From the NCBI GenBank assembly GCA_021813745.1, contig JAKAJO010000090.1, forward strand, positions 1 through 64,000: 64,000 nucleotides of DNA, written 5' to 3'. This document shows positions 36,489-44,677 of this stretch, one piece after another. The notes below the pieces were generated by a model that saw only the letters and a list, made by a program, of their open reading frames with translations, did no database searches and had not been told where the DNA came from. Origin of the DNA: Acidobacteriota bacterium (lineage in GTDB: Bacteria; Acidobacteriota; Terriglobia; Terriglobales; Acidobacteriaceae). The position numbers and the translations under genes were made by a program. Position 1 is the first letter of the stretch, and every line of letters begins with the position of its first letter.

Positions 36489-37040
36489 TCAGGACTTGAT
36501 CCGGCTGCGAAGCCCTGAAAGCGCCTCCCAGCGGGGGTCACTCGAACCCTCTTCGCAGGTGCACGCCTCAAGGTTGCGGTTCTTTCCGCAGCGCGGGCAA
36601 AGCCCTTTGCAGTCAGGCTTGCACAGCGTTTTGGCAGGCATTGACAACAGCACCTGCTCACGCAGCACATCCTCAAGCAAAAGACCGTCTCCTTGATAAT
36701 AACCGATTTCTGTCTCCTGCGCTGAGATGGCCCGCTCCGGAGCGCCACCATCTGCGCCGACCGGGCGGAAAATCAGGTCATACTCGCCAGCGAGAGGCAC
36801 CCTGACGGGCTCAAGACACCGGGCACAAGGGGCGGTAACCACTCCCTGGAATCGGCCCCGGAGACGGATGTCGGCGATAATCTCGCGCGGTCCACGGTGC
36901 TCGTGAATGACCTCAGCTCTTCCCGCAACCGACAGCGCACCCTCCTGCTCAGCCTCCGCACCCAGATCAACCGCTCCCGGAGCCAGCTCCAGATCGTAAT
37001 CAACCGGTTCTTTTTCGAGATCATTTACCGTGAATTCCAT
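36489..37040 (-). CDS. YceD/DUF177 family protein
   Basis: A protein of 183 residues ahead of rpmF, as in most bacteria. The core motif GVVTAPCARCLEPVRVPLAGEYDLIFRP and the C-terminal cysteine cluster (LCKPDCKGLCPRCGKNRN) define DUF177; homologues are linked to 23S rRNA accumulation. The ATG at 37040 gives the family N-terminus (MEFTVNDL); longer frames add unrelated residues. A gap of about 107 bp separates it from rpmF, and it probably starts the yceD-rpmF-plsX-Trm112 group. Confidence 0.9.
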   Translation of the reverse strand: MEFTVNDLEKEPVDYDLELAPGAVDLGAEAEQEGALSVAGRAEVIHEHRGPREIIADIRLRGRFQGVVTAPCARCLEPVRVPLAGEYDLIFRPVGADGGAPERAISAQETEIGYYQGDGLLLEDVLREQVLLSMPAKTLCKPDCKGLCPRCGKNRNLEACTCEEGSSDPRWEALSGLRSRIKS

Positions 37041-37105
37041 AGGTGAGAGCTTACCGCATAAGCTGGGGATCGTGTTTCGACACAGGCCCAGGACTCGCGC
37101 GAGGG

Positions 37106-37654
37106 TCAGGAGCGGGTGCCTGACGCTGTTTCGGATTCCAGGCCCTTGCGAATTTCTCGGACTTGGCGGGCATGCCGCTCGGGGTGGGCGGCAATAAGAA
37201 GCAGAATTTCGTAGCAGTTGACGGGGGACGGAATCAGTGGATGGTCCGTTCTCCATCCGCGCAATTCGCCATTGAATTGCTCAAGCCAATGCAGCGTTTC
37301 GGCACGTGCCTGGTCGAAGTCGGCGAGCGCATCCTGCCAGCTCTTAAACCGATTCGCGGGCCGGACTTCGTCCGGCGCCTCGATTCTTTGCTTACGATCG
37401 GCGGCACGCTGCGCAAGGATGGATTCCCTGGCCAGGTTGGGCCCTGTAGCGTCGCCACGTTGGGCCCGTCTCAGACGGTTCAAAAGGTCGCGCTCCGAAA
37501 CGGCCACGTGCTCGATGCATTGCAGAATCGACCACCGACCGTTCCTTGGAACTCGCCGTGCGAGGGCATCGTCCACACCGTCCAGCTCGGCGTGCAGTGC
37601 ACGACTGCCTACTTCCAGGCTATTCAGCAATCCAGGTTTGACTGACTCCTTCAA
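37106..37654 (-). CDS. DinB-like four-helix bundle protein
   Basis: The 182-residue protein resembles the DinB/YfiT superfamily: SILQCIEHVAVSERDLLNRLRRA carries the first metal-ligand-type His and HPERHARQVREI the C-terminal pair. These proteins are metal-binding hydrolase- or thiol-transferase-like enzymes of mostly unknown substrate. The start is TTG at 37654 with GGAGGT upstream at tight spacing. It precedes yceD with a 65-nt gap on the same strand, and could be co-transcribed. Confidence 0.75.
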   Translation of the reverse strand: MKESVKPGLLNSLEVGSRALHAELDGVDDALARRVPRNGRWSILQCIEHVAVSERDLLNRLRRAQRGDATGPNLARESILAQRAADRKQRIEAPDEVRPANRFKSWQDALADFDQARAETLHWLEQFNGELRGWRTDHPLIPSPVNCYEILLLIAAHPERHARQVREIRKGLESETASGTRS

Positions 37655-37722
37655 CTGACCTCCATGCGATTGCGCACTGCGCTCTACCCACCCAGCGGGT
37701 TAGACTCCCTGGTGCATTTCAT

Positions 37723-37760
37723 CCGGGCTGCATGGTGTGTGCAACTTCCTTGAAGCCCGG
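37723..37760. promoter_or_regulatory. Hairpin in the tnaA leader
   Basis: CCGGGCT (37723-37729) and AGCCCGG (37754-37760) form a perfect 7-bp inverted repeat with a 24-nt loop, ending 20 nt before the tnaA start. No TnaC-like leader peptide is recognisable. Function unknown. Confidence 0.35.
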
Positions 37761-37780
37761 TATATTGCCGGAGCCAGTGT

Positions 37781-39136
37781 ATGCCCATCAAGACGATTAT
37801 TGAGCCATTCCGCATCAAGAGCGTTGAACCCATCCGCTGGACAACACGGGCCCAGCGCGAGGCTTTGCTCATGGCCGCCCACTACAACCTCTTTCTGCTG
37901 CCGGCTGATGACGTGCTCATCGACCTGCTGACCGACTCGGGCACTGGAGCCATGTCCACGCACCAGTGGGCCGCGATCATGGAAGGAGACGAGAGCTACG
38001 CAGGCAGCCGCAGCTTTGAACGGTTCCGCCGCTCCGTGCAGGATATCTGCGGCTACACGCACGTGATTCCCACGCACCAGGGACGCGCGGCCGAGCGCAT
38101 CCTTTTTGGCGTGGCCTGCAAAAAAGGCGATGTGGTGCCAAATAACACGCACTTCGACACGACCCGCGCCAACGTCGAATTTGTGGGCGCGGAAGCCGTC
38201 GATCTGGTGATTCCAGAAGGCCGCCAGCCTTCGCTGCAGCATCCCTTCAAAGGAAACATGGATGTTGCGGCGCTGGAAGCGCTGATCGAACGCGTCGGTC
38301 GTGAGCGGATTCCGCTCGTCATGCTCACCGTGACCAACAACTCCGGCGGCGGCCAGCCGGTCTCGATGGAAAACGCCCGGCAGGTGAGCACGGTCTGCAG
38401 GCGTCATGGAATTCCGCTTTACTTTGACGCGTGCCGGTTCGCCGAAAATGCCTGGTTGATCAAACTGCGTGAAGAGGGCTATGCGGACAAGTCGCCGAAG
38501 GAGATTGCGCAGGAGATGTTCCGCCTGGGCGACGGTTGTACCATGTCCGCAAAAAAGGACGGTATGGCGAACATCGGAGGCTTCCTCTGCACCAACGACG
38601 ATTTGCTTGCACAACAGGAAAAAGATCTGCTCATCCTGACCGAAGGCTACCCGACCTATGGTGGGCTGGCGGGACGCGATCTGGAAGCAATCGCCGTAGG
38701 CCTGCAGGAGGCGCTGGAAGAGGATTACCTCCGCTATCGGATCGCATCAACGGCCTACCTGGGACAACACATTGCGGCCGCGGGCGTGCCCATTGTGCAA
38801 CCGCCCGGCGGCCATGCGATTTACATCGATGCTCGCGCTTTTCTGCCTCACATCCCCGCACATCAGTTTCCGGGTGTAGCGCTGGCAGCGGAGCTCTACC
38901 TTGAAGGCGGCGTGCGCGCGGTCGAGATCGGAACCCTGATGTTTGCCGGTGCGGCACAGATGGACCTGGTACGGCTGGCGATGCCGCGACGCGTCTACAC
39001 ACAAAGCCACGTGGACTACCTGGTCGAAGTGATCCTGGAAGTCTGGAAGAAGCGCGAAAAACTGCGCGGGATGCGGCTCACGCATGAAGCACCGTTCCTG
39101 CGACACTTCACGGCGCATCTTGAGCCTCTTGCCTGA
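37781..39136 (+). CDS. tnaA: Tryptophanase (tryptophan indole-lyase)
   Basis: PLP enzyme cleaving L-tryptophan to indole, pyruvate and ammonia. The 451-residue protein has the beta-eliminating lyase fold with MSAKKDGMANIGGF (Schiff-base Lys), FDACRFAENA and TEGYPTYGGLAGRD. The specificity region reads VRAVEIG as in E. coli tryptophanase; tyrosine phenol-lyases have MERG with the phenol-binding Arg, so tryptophan is the likely substrate. GGAG precedes the start. A leader hairpin lies upstream. No tnaB-type tryptophan permease is adjacent; a TauE-like transporter follows 156 nt later. Confidence 0.88.
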   Translation: MPIKTIIEPFRIKSVEPIRWTTRAQREALLMAAHYNLFLLPADDVLIDLLTDSGTGAMSTHQWAAIMEGDESYAGSRSFERFRRSVQDICGYTHVIPTHQGRAAERILFGVACKKGDVVPNNTHFDTTRANVEFVGAEAVDLVIPEGRQPSLQHPFKGNMDVAALEALIERVGRERIPLVMLTVTNNSGGGQPVSMENARQVSTVCRRHGIPLYFDACRFAENAWLIKLREEGYADKSPKEIAQEMFRLGDGCTMSAKKDGMANIGGFLCTNDDLLAQQEKDLLILTEGYPTYGGLAGRDLEAIAVGLQEALEEDYLRYRIASTAYLGQHIAAAGVPIVQPPGGHAIYIDARAFLPHIPAHQFPGVALAAELYLEGGVRAVEIGTLMFAGAAQMDLVRLAMPRRVYTQSHVDYLVEVILEVWKKREKLRGMRLTHEAPFLRHFTAHLEPLA

Positions 39137-39292
39137 ATCCATCGCATCAGGTGATCCATATCACACATGCCACGCAAAACAACCAGGCGCTCAATTCAGG
39201 CATCTTGTTGGGAAGTGGAATGATTCCCGCCACTCGGCGCACCCCGCCACGCCAGTGCATACTCAAAGAGAAAGGCGAGCAGGAATTACTGA

Positions 39293-40132
39293 ATGACAGC
39301 TATTACGTTTACGCTGTTGGTTGGGAGTATCTCCGCACTGGCAGGTTTTCTTGGTGCTTTAACTGGACTGGGTGGCGGCGTCGTCATTGTGCCTGTTCTA
39401 ACGCTTGCCCTCGGCGTCGACATTAAATACGCGATTGGCGCATCCCTCGTTTCTGTGATTGCCACATCATCCGGCGCCGCCGCGGCCTATGTTAAAGAAG
39501 GCTATTCCAATATCAGGATTGGCATGCTGCTGGAGATCGCCACAACCATTGGCGCAGTGATTGGTGCCTATCTTGCAGGATTCACCAGCACGCATATCAT
39601 CGCAATCATCTTCGGCCTCGTACTGGTCCAGTCTGCCTACCAATCCCTGTTCAGTTCCAATGGAATTGCAGATAATCTGGTGAACTCCGACAAATTGGCA
39701 CGGTGGCTGCGCCTAGGGAGCGACTTTCCACTGCGCGGCACACGCCAGGAGTACGGCGTTCAAAATGTCCCGACCGGGTTTGGACTCATGTTCGGAGCCG
39801 GCGCGCTTTCAGGCTTACTGGGCATTGGTTCCGGAGCAGTGAAAGTCATCGCGATGGATCGAGCCATGAAGATTCCGTTCAAGGTTTCCACCACGACCAG
39901 CAATTTTATGATTGGGGTCACTGCGGCAGCCAGCGCGGGTGTGTATCTGAGCAGGGGCTACATTGATCCACGGGTCGCCATGCCGGTCATGCTGGGTGTG
40001 CTTGCCGGCGCATTTCTCGGAACAAAAGTCCTCGTTCATGCTCCCGTGCGATTGCTTCGCATTGTTTTTGGCCTGGTCATCGCGGTCCTGGCAATTGAGA
40101 TGATCATCAATGGGATCACAGGAAGGGTATAG
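39293..40132 (+). CDS. TauE/SafE family membrane transporter
   Basis: A membrane protein of 279 residues with eight hydrophobic segments. The family's duplicated motif is visible: GFLGALTGLGGGVVIVPVLTLALG in the first half and GALSGLLGIGSGAVKVIAMD in the second. Members export sulfite, sulfoacetate or other organic anions; the substrate is not readable. The DUF1634 gene follows after 5 nt, a common pairing. Confidence 0.88.
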   Translation: MTAITFTLLVGSISALAGFLGALTGLGGGVVIVPVLTLALGVDIKYAIGASLVSVIATSSGAAAAYVKEGYSNIRIGMLLEIATTIGAVIGAYLAGFTSTHIIAIIFGLVLVQSAYQSLFSSNGIADNLVNSDKLARWLRLGSDFPLRGTRQEYGVQNVPTGFGLMFGAGALSGLLGIGSGAVKVIAMDRAMKIPFKVSTTTSNFMIGVTAAASAGVYLSRGYIDPRVAMPVMLGVLAGAFLGTKVLVHAPVRLLRIVFGLVIAVLAIEMIINGITGRV

Positions 40133-40137
40133 GACGC

Positions 40138-40503
40138 ATGGATGACGTTCGGCTGGAAACGTTTATTGGCAACCTGCTGCGGGCAGGAGTTCTGCTGGCT
40201 GCGTTCGTCGTGCTCTCCGGGGGAATCCTTTACCTGTTGCAGCACCACGCCGCCACATTGAGCTATGGTCACTTCACACTTGAGAGCACTGCACTACGTT
40301 CGCTGGCTGGCATCGTGCATCTAGCCCTGCACGGCAACAGCCTGGGTATTATGCAGTTCGGACTGGTGCTGCTGATTGCCACACCCGTAGCGCGCGTTGC
40401 ACTGGCGGTGGCAGGTTTCTACCTGGAGCACGATCGTCTGTATGTGGTCATCAGCCTGATAGTTCTGGCTGTGCTGCTCTATAGCCTCATTGATGGCCAC
40501 TGA
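40138..40503 (+). CDS. DUF1634 membrane protein
   Basis: A 121-residue protein with three hydrophobic helices (about 12-35, 60-85, 95-118), matching DUF1634 (LGIMQFGLVLLIATPVARVALAVAGF). It usually accompanies TauE/SafE transporters and is presumably an accessory subunit. AGGA lies before the ATG, and the gap to tauE is 5 nt. It converges on kdsC with 14 nt between the stops. Confidence 0.85.
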   Translation: MDDVRLETFIGNLLRAGVLLAAFVVLSGGILYLLQHHAATLSYGHFTLESTALRSLAGIVHLALHGNSLGIMQFGLVLLIATPVARVALAVAGFYLEHDRLYVVISLIVLAVLLYSLIDGH

Positions 40504-40517
40504 ACTCGCCCCTTCGT

Positions 40518-41186
40518 TCAAGACAGATCGCCACCTCTGCCAATATCCATCGAGGGAGAGATCGGGTTACTTTCGTCGATGTACTCTTCGATCACCTTGC
40601 TCAGGATGCCCTTGGCTTCGAGGATGAATTCGACCGCATCGCGCGCTGCGCCGTAGCCGCCTGCATTCGGCGTGATGTAATGCGCTGCATCCTTCACCTG
40701 CTTGCGGGCGTTGGCCACGGCTACCGCAAATCCACACTCACGCATCACGGGCAGATCGATGACGTCATCCCCCACATAAGCAATCTCATCCAAAGTAAGG
40801 CCTTCCTTCGCCATGATTTCCCTGACGGGCCGCATTTTGAAGGCTTCTCCCATGTAGACGAACTCAAGTTTCAGATCGCGCGCGCGTGTAGCCACCGTCT
40901 CGCTGATGCGCTTGGTGATGACGCCGCACTTCATACCGCCCAGGCGGGCTAGCGAGATCGCGGTTCCGTCGTGCGCGCTGTAGCCTTTGGCTTCGGTCAT
41001 TGTGGCCGAGTGCACGCCAAAACCAATCTGGCCGCCTTTCTGTTCCAGTTCTGCCTGCCGCGATGCAGATGCTTGTGAAGAGCCCGCTGAGGGCACAAGC
41101 CAGATGGTTCCATCCGTTAAGACACCATCCACATCAAAAAGTACGACTTTGATTCGCCGGGCACGGTCCTGAGGAGTGAGGTTCAT
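40518..41186 (-). CDS. kdsC: 3-deoxy-D-manno-octulosonate 8-phosphate phosphatase
   Basis: HAD phosphatase of 222 residues, producing KDO for lipopolysaccharide. DxD nucleophile motif is in LFDVDGVLTDG, and the late motif is YVGDDVIDLPVM. VITKRISETVATRARDL matches the KdsC pattern. A Ser/Ala/Gln-rich insert of about 25 residues after the first motif is longer than in E. coli KdsC. A C-terminal extension of about 20 residues is present. The other kds genes are not nearby. It implies an outer membrane with KDO, consistent with an acidobacterium. Confidence 0.85.
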   Translation of the reverse strand: MNLTPQDRARRIKVVLFDVDGVLTDGTIWLVPSAGSSQASASRQAELEQKGGQIGFGVHSATMTEAKGYSAHDGTAISLARLGGMKCGVITKRISETVATRARDLKLEFVYMGEAFKMRPVREIMAKEGLTLDEIAYVGDDVIDLPVMRECGFAVAVANARKQVKDAAHYITPNAGGYGAARDAVEFILEAKGILSKVIEEYIDESNPISPSMDIGRGGDLS

Positions 41187-41237
41187 TTTTCGATTCTACC
41201 TGCTCCAGTCGTGGCACCGATCCGCGACAATGAACGT

Positions 41238-41435
41238 ATGGAGCACAAGACATCCGCAGCCCCCGCCGCTCTCGCGCCGGAAGACTATTACATCGACGGC
41301 GACTCCATGGTATTTACCGCGGCATTTCACTTGAAGCGAGGAAGCTGCTGCGGATCAGGTTGCCGTCACTGCCCCTACGGAAACTCTCCGTCAGAAGCAA
41401 AGCCCGAAACGTCGTGGAGCACGAAAAAAGCTTAG
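41238..41435 (+). CDS. DUF5522 cysteine-rich small protein
   Basis: A 65-residue protein with YYIDGDSMVFTAAFHLKRGSCCGSGCRHCPYGN, the DUF5522 pattern with four or five clustered cysteines, likely metal-binding. Function unknown. The ATG at 41238 is preferred over a GTG at 41211; neither has a clear ribosome site. It diverges from kdsC. Confidence 0.75.
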   Translation: MEHKTSAAPAALAPEDYYIDGDSMVFTAAFHLKRGSCCGSGCRHCPYGNSPSEAKPETSWSTKKA

Positions 41436-41557
41436 AATGGGCCACTTTTTCGTGTGCAATCCCTCCGAATGGGATGTAAGCTTTCTGCGCAGGTTGAAGC
41501 ACGTCTGGCTGTTCGCGTCAGTGCATCTCCCTCTTTCGCGTGTTTAAGGAGGAATCT

Positions 41558-41809
41558 ATGCATTTGCTTTGGTGGATTCTTGTTGGCCTCATCGCGGGGT
41601 GGGCCACAGGAAAAATCATGCGGGGTGGCGGATACGGATTTTTTGCGGATGTTGCCTTAGGCATCGTCGGAGCCATTGTGGGTGGTTTCCTTGCCGGCAT
41701 GATTGGACTTTCGCGATCGGGCGGAATCATTTACACCATCCTTGTGTCCCTCGCAGGGTCCATCCTTGTGGTTTATCTCTTTCGCTTGATCACACGAAAG
41801 AGCAGCTGA
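41558..41809 (+). CDS. GlsB/YeaQ/YmgE family membrane protein
   Basis: A small membrane protein of 83 residues, also called transglycosylase-associated protein. Three hydrophobic glycine-rich helices are seen, with LIAGWATGKIMRGGGYG and LGIVGAIVGGFLAGM typical of the family. Members are often stress-induced; the molecular role is unknown. A very strong TAAGGAGG lies before the ATG at 41558, suggesting high translation. Confidence 0.9.
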   Translation: MHLLWWILVGLIAGWATGKIMRGGGYGFFADVALGIVGAIVGGFLAGMIGLSRSGGIIYTILVSLAGSILVVYLFRLITRKSS

Positions 41810-41842
41810 CTCCCAAGCTGGTTACAAACCAACGCCTCCATG

Positions 41843-41881
41843 CTCATGGGCAAAGGCCTTCTGAGAACCTTCGCCCATGAG
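41843..41881. terminator. Strong hairpin downstream of the GlsB-like gene
   Basis: CTCATGGGC (41843-41851) pairs perfectly with GCCCATGAG (41873-41881), with further AAGG/CCTT pairing inside. It begins 34 nt after the stop. No T-tract follows, so intrinsic termination is uncertain; it may protect the mRNA end. Confidence 0.4.
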
Positions 41882-42167
41882 TAGTTGTGAGTTCAGAGAC
41901 AGAAGCATGTCTGCAATCCGCCTTTGATCTGCGTCATCTCATCAGTCTGCTCCCACGGAAGCTCTCCCCCAACGGTCCCCTGCGGAAGTGCGACAGGTTG
42001 AAACTGTCTCTACCGAGGACAGGGACATTGCTCGATAACGAAATCTTCATCCTCCTGGGATCTCTTTCTGCTTGCAATCCGGAATGGAGCATGTTAACTC
42101 TGAAGTCAATACCTTTCTGGTATCTATCAGAAAGGCCAGATTACGGGCCACCTGCTGGAGCGAGCAC
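41882..42167. other. Non-coding region upstream of the XRE regulator
   Basis: With the preceding hairpin this makes about 360 bp between genes. A 94-codon frame from 41887 has no ribosome site or family motif and overlaps the XRE start, so I do not call it. The only structure seen is the inverted repeat at 42112-42135. Confidence 0.45.
42112..42135. promoter_or_regulatory. 8-8-8 inverted repeat upstream of the XRE gene, candidate operator
   Basis: CCTTTCTG (42112-42119) and CAGAAAGG (42128-42135) are perfect inverted arms around an 8-bp spacer, 32 nt before the regulator start. HTH-XRE dimers commonly bind such sites to control themselves; an RNA hairpin is the alternative. Confidence 0.45.
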
Positions 42168-42518
42168 ATGATGAAGATTGGCACAACGATTCGCGCTTTT
42201 CGCCTACAGAAGGGCCTTTCGCAAGGCGATATCGAAAAGAAAACAGGACTGCTGCGTTGTTACCTGTCCCGCGTGGAGAATGGACATACCGTTCCGTCTC
42301 TCGACACTCTTTCAAAGATTGCGACGGCACTCGATCTGCCCATCTCGCAATTCTTCTCAGAAGAAGCACCGGGGCGCAGCTTGAGCACGCAGAAATTCTC
42401 CGATGACGAGCTGCGCTTTTTGACCCAGATTCGGCGCTATTCCAGCAACCTGAACGAGAGCGATCGCAGGTTGCTCCTCGCGATGGTCAAAAAGTTTGCG
42501 GCTACAGCAACGCGGTAG
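42168..42518 (+). CDS. XRE-family helix-turn-helix regulator
   Basis: A 116-residue DNA-binding protein. The HTH is at about residues 5-60: TIRAFRLQKGLSQGDIEKKTGLLRCYLSRVENGHTVPSLDTLSKIATALD. A C-terminal helical tail of about 40 residues with no sensor domain follows. The ATG at 42168 (or 42171) with GGAG upstream gives the normal short N-terminus. It is monocistronic; an inverted repeat at 42112-42135 may be its own operator. Targets unknown. Confidence 0.85.
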   Translation: MMKIGTTIRAFRLQKGLSQGDIEKKTGLLRCYLSRVENGHTVPSLDTLSKIATALDLPISQFFSEEAPGRSLSTQKFSDDELRFLTQIRRYSSNLNESDRRLLLAMVKKFAATATR

Positions 42519-42569
42519 CCGCACTTCCCCTTTGAGTCTCCTTCGGAACCATCGGCCTGCCGAACGGGC

Positions 42570-43532
42570 TCAGACGTCGTTACCCAGGTGAAAGATCGGT
42601 TCAACCCCGTGACCGCCCGCCAGGAGCGCCTGTTCCTCTTGGGGCTCAAGGGGCCTGTAGCTCTGCGCGACATCCATCGCCAGCCGGAAGTACCGCTCGT
42701 CTCCGGGCGGGATGGCTGCCGTAATGGGATGCCCTAGAGTCCAGCGCAGGCCCAGTGATGCTTCATCCGGAAACGCTGCCGGCTGATACCAACACTTGGG
42801 TTCTGGATGGTTCTGCTTCATGTCGGCGGGCCAAACGGTCTTGGCCATGCTTTTCAGGGCGAGGATACCCATTCCCTTCTCTTGCGCTTTCTTCAAAATC
42901 TGCGGACCAAATCCTGCCTGGGTAAAGAGCAGCCAGTTCAGCGGAAAGAGAATCGTGTCGAAGGGATAGCGATCCATGGCGGCCACCGCAGTCTCTGCAG
43001 AGTGGACGGAAAAACCGATATAACGAATTTTGCCTTCCTTCTTTGCTGCTTCCATGGTTTCCATGGCCCCGCCCGGTCCCAGCACGGTGTCCAGTTCGGT
43101 CATCTTGGTCAGGGCATGGAATTGATATAAATCAACATGATCCGTCTTAAGCAGGCGCAGGGATTCCTCGAGCTGCTTCCTTGAGTCGTCTTTCTTGCGG
43201 CCCTCTGTCTTGCAGGCCAGAAAGCAGTTTTTGCGATAAGGAGCAAGCGCGGGACCGAGCCGTTCTTGCGCGTCACCATAGCTCGGAGCAACGTCAAAAT
43301 AGTTGATGCCGCGATCCACCGCTTCTGCGACGATGTTGTTTGCCTCGGAGGTCGTCTCGTTCATCACAACGATGCCCCCAAAGCCGATGATGGAAAGATG
43401 TTCCCCCGTCCGGCCCAGCGTCCGGCGCGCAATGGGTCGAGTCACGGTCTTTGCATTTGCAGATAGTGTTTGCGTGGATGCCACGGCGGCGGCTGTGATG
43501 GCAGCAGATTGAAGAAATGCACGGCGTTCCAT
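42570..43532 (-). CDS. Exported aldo/keto reductase
   Basis: An oxidoreductase of 320 residues with a Tat-like signal (MERRAFLQSAAITAAAVAST, twin Arg near the start). The TIM-barrel AKR motifs follow: GFGGIVV, INYFDVAPSYGDAQERLGPAL (Asp, Tyr), FLACKTEG (Lys) and LYQFHAL (His), so the catalytic tetrad is intact. The substrate is unknown. AGGAGG lies before the ATG at 43532. Export of an NADPH-dependent enzyme is unusual but common among annotated proteins of this subfamily. Confidence 0.83.
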   Translation of the reverse strand: MERRAFLQSAAITAAAVASTQTLSANAKTVTRPIARRTLGRTGEHLSIIGFGGIVVMNETTSEANNIVAEAVDRGINYFDVAPSYGDAQERLGPALAPYRKNCFLACKTEGRKKDDSRKQLEESLRLLKTDHVDLYQFHALTKMTELDTVLGPGGAMETMEAAKKEGKIRYIGFSVHSAETAVAAMDRYPFDTILFPLNWLLFTQAGFGPQILKKAQEKGMGILALKSMAKTVWPADMKQNHPEPKCWYQPAAFPDEASLGLRWTLGHPITAAIPPGDERYFRLAMDVAQSYRPLEPQEEQALLAGGHGVEPIFHLGNDV

Positions 43533-43649
43533 GAATCGCCTCCTGCGGGATGGAAGAATCGGATTCGAACCCGAACGCCCCCATTCTTGCACAATGGGAA
43601 AATCATTACCAAGTCATACGACGCCGATGTCGTAAGACGCGGCGATCCA

Positions 43650-44507
43650 TTAGCCTGGCAACTGCGCCAGGAAAAATCCGAACAAGACCAGAACGCTGAC
43701 AATCAGGCCCACCGCGATACGCATGCGCTCAGTGAAAAGCCTCCGCGGCGATCCGAGTCGGGGCACAAGGGGCATGGCAAACAAGATGCCGGAGCTGAAG
43801 CCGCCAAGATGCGCCATGTTGTCGATACTCAGGCCCGACCCAATGACCCGCGTGCCGATGCTGATGGAGAAGCCAATCACAAGATTGATCGCCGCAAAAT
43901 AGATAACCGACTTGCGCAACTTTCTTAGCTCGATGGGAGGTACCGGAAGGCGAGTCGACTTGAGCAGCACAATGAGCACGCCGGCAATGCCGAAGACTGC
44001 GCCCGATGCGCCCGCGCCCACTGGCCCATAGGCCACCAAACCCACGCCTCCCTGGCCGTGATACTCCACCCAGTTCACAAATGTGGACAGAAGATTGCCG
44101 GCGGCTCCGGTAAGGATGTAGGCCACCGCCACACCAAAGGAACCGAGAAGGGGCTCGGCAAGCAGTCCCAGGTTCCAGAGACACCACATGTTGGTGGCCA
44201 GATGCAGCAGGCCCACGTGGACAAACATCGCAGTGACAATGCGCCACCATTGACCGCCCAGCAGAACGGCACCGGCGTTGTCCGCACCCCAGGTCAAAAG
44301 CTGATCTGCACTGGGACTTGACATACCCACGCCGCCAAACGCCATGCCAAGAAACACCAGGCAGTTGATGCCAACGAGCGCATACGTTGCCGGCGACGCA
44401 GCCCACCGCGATCGCCGCCGCACGGGATGTGCGGGGGCGCCAAACTCCTGACCAGGAGGCAGAAGCTCCGGTTCAGGCATGGATGAGTGGGGGTCCATTC
44501 CTATCAT
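43650..44507 (-). CDS. Rhomboid family intramembrane serine protease
   Basis: The protein of about 285 residues has six or seven membrane helices. The catalytic Ser169 is in GAGASGAVFG and His233 in DNMAHLGGF. HVGLLHLATNMWCLW is the L1-loop and helix 2 motif, with the oxyanion Asn. It cleaves membrane proteins within the bilayer; substrates are unknown. The start is uncertain among 44507, 44498 and 44480. It diverges from purH. Confidence 0.87.
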   Translation of the reverse strand: MIGMDPHSSMPEPELLPPGQEFGAPAHPVRRRSRWAASPATYALVGINCLVFLGMAFGGVGMSSPSADQLLTWGADNAGAVLLGGQWWRIVTAMFVHVGLLHLATNMWCLWNLGLLAEPLLGSFGVAVAYILTGAAGNLLSTFVNWVEYHGQGGVGLVAYGPVGAGASGAVFGIAGVLIVLLKSTRLPVPPIELRKLRKSVIYFAAINLVIGFSISIGTRVIGSGLSIDNMAHLGGFSSGILFAMPLVPRLGSPRRLFTERMRIAVGLIVSVLVLFGFFLAQLPG

Positions 44508-44677
44508 CGTAATGCATTTTGGGTCCTGCAACTTACCTCGCGTTGCGAGGGTGGAAGCCATCCCGCTCGGAGGCAGGTCCGCCCAGCCGAACGGTTTACT
44601 CTGTTATTTGGCCCTTTCTGCCGGAATTGCGACGAGGATTCTCTCCGCGCAGCCGTTGGGTCACAAGGAGCAAGCAA

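Noticed and set aside
41887-42171. 94-codon plus-strand frame upstream of the XRE gene
   Set aside because: No ribosome site, no family motif, and it overlaps the better-supported XRE start.
43555-43605. tRNA-Cys-like segment on the minus strand: CCATT-GTGCAAG-AATGG anticodon arm with GCA and a TTCGAAT loop
   Set aside because: The T-arm stem has mismatches beyond two pairs, and no 5' acceptor strand complementary to the 3' end is present. Both motifs are nearly palindromic, so chance similarity in the leader of the aldo/keto reductase gene is the simpler reading.
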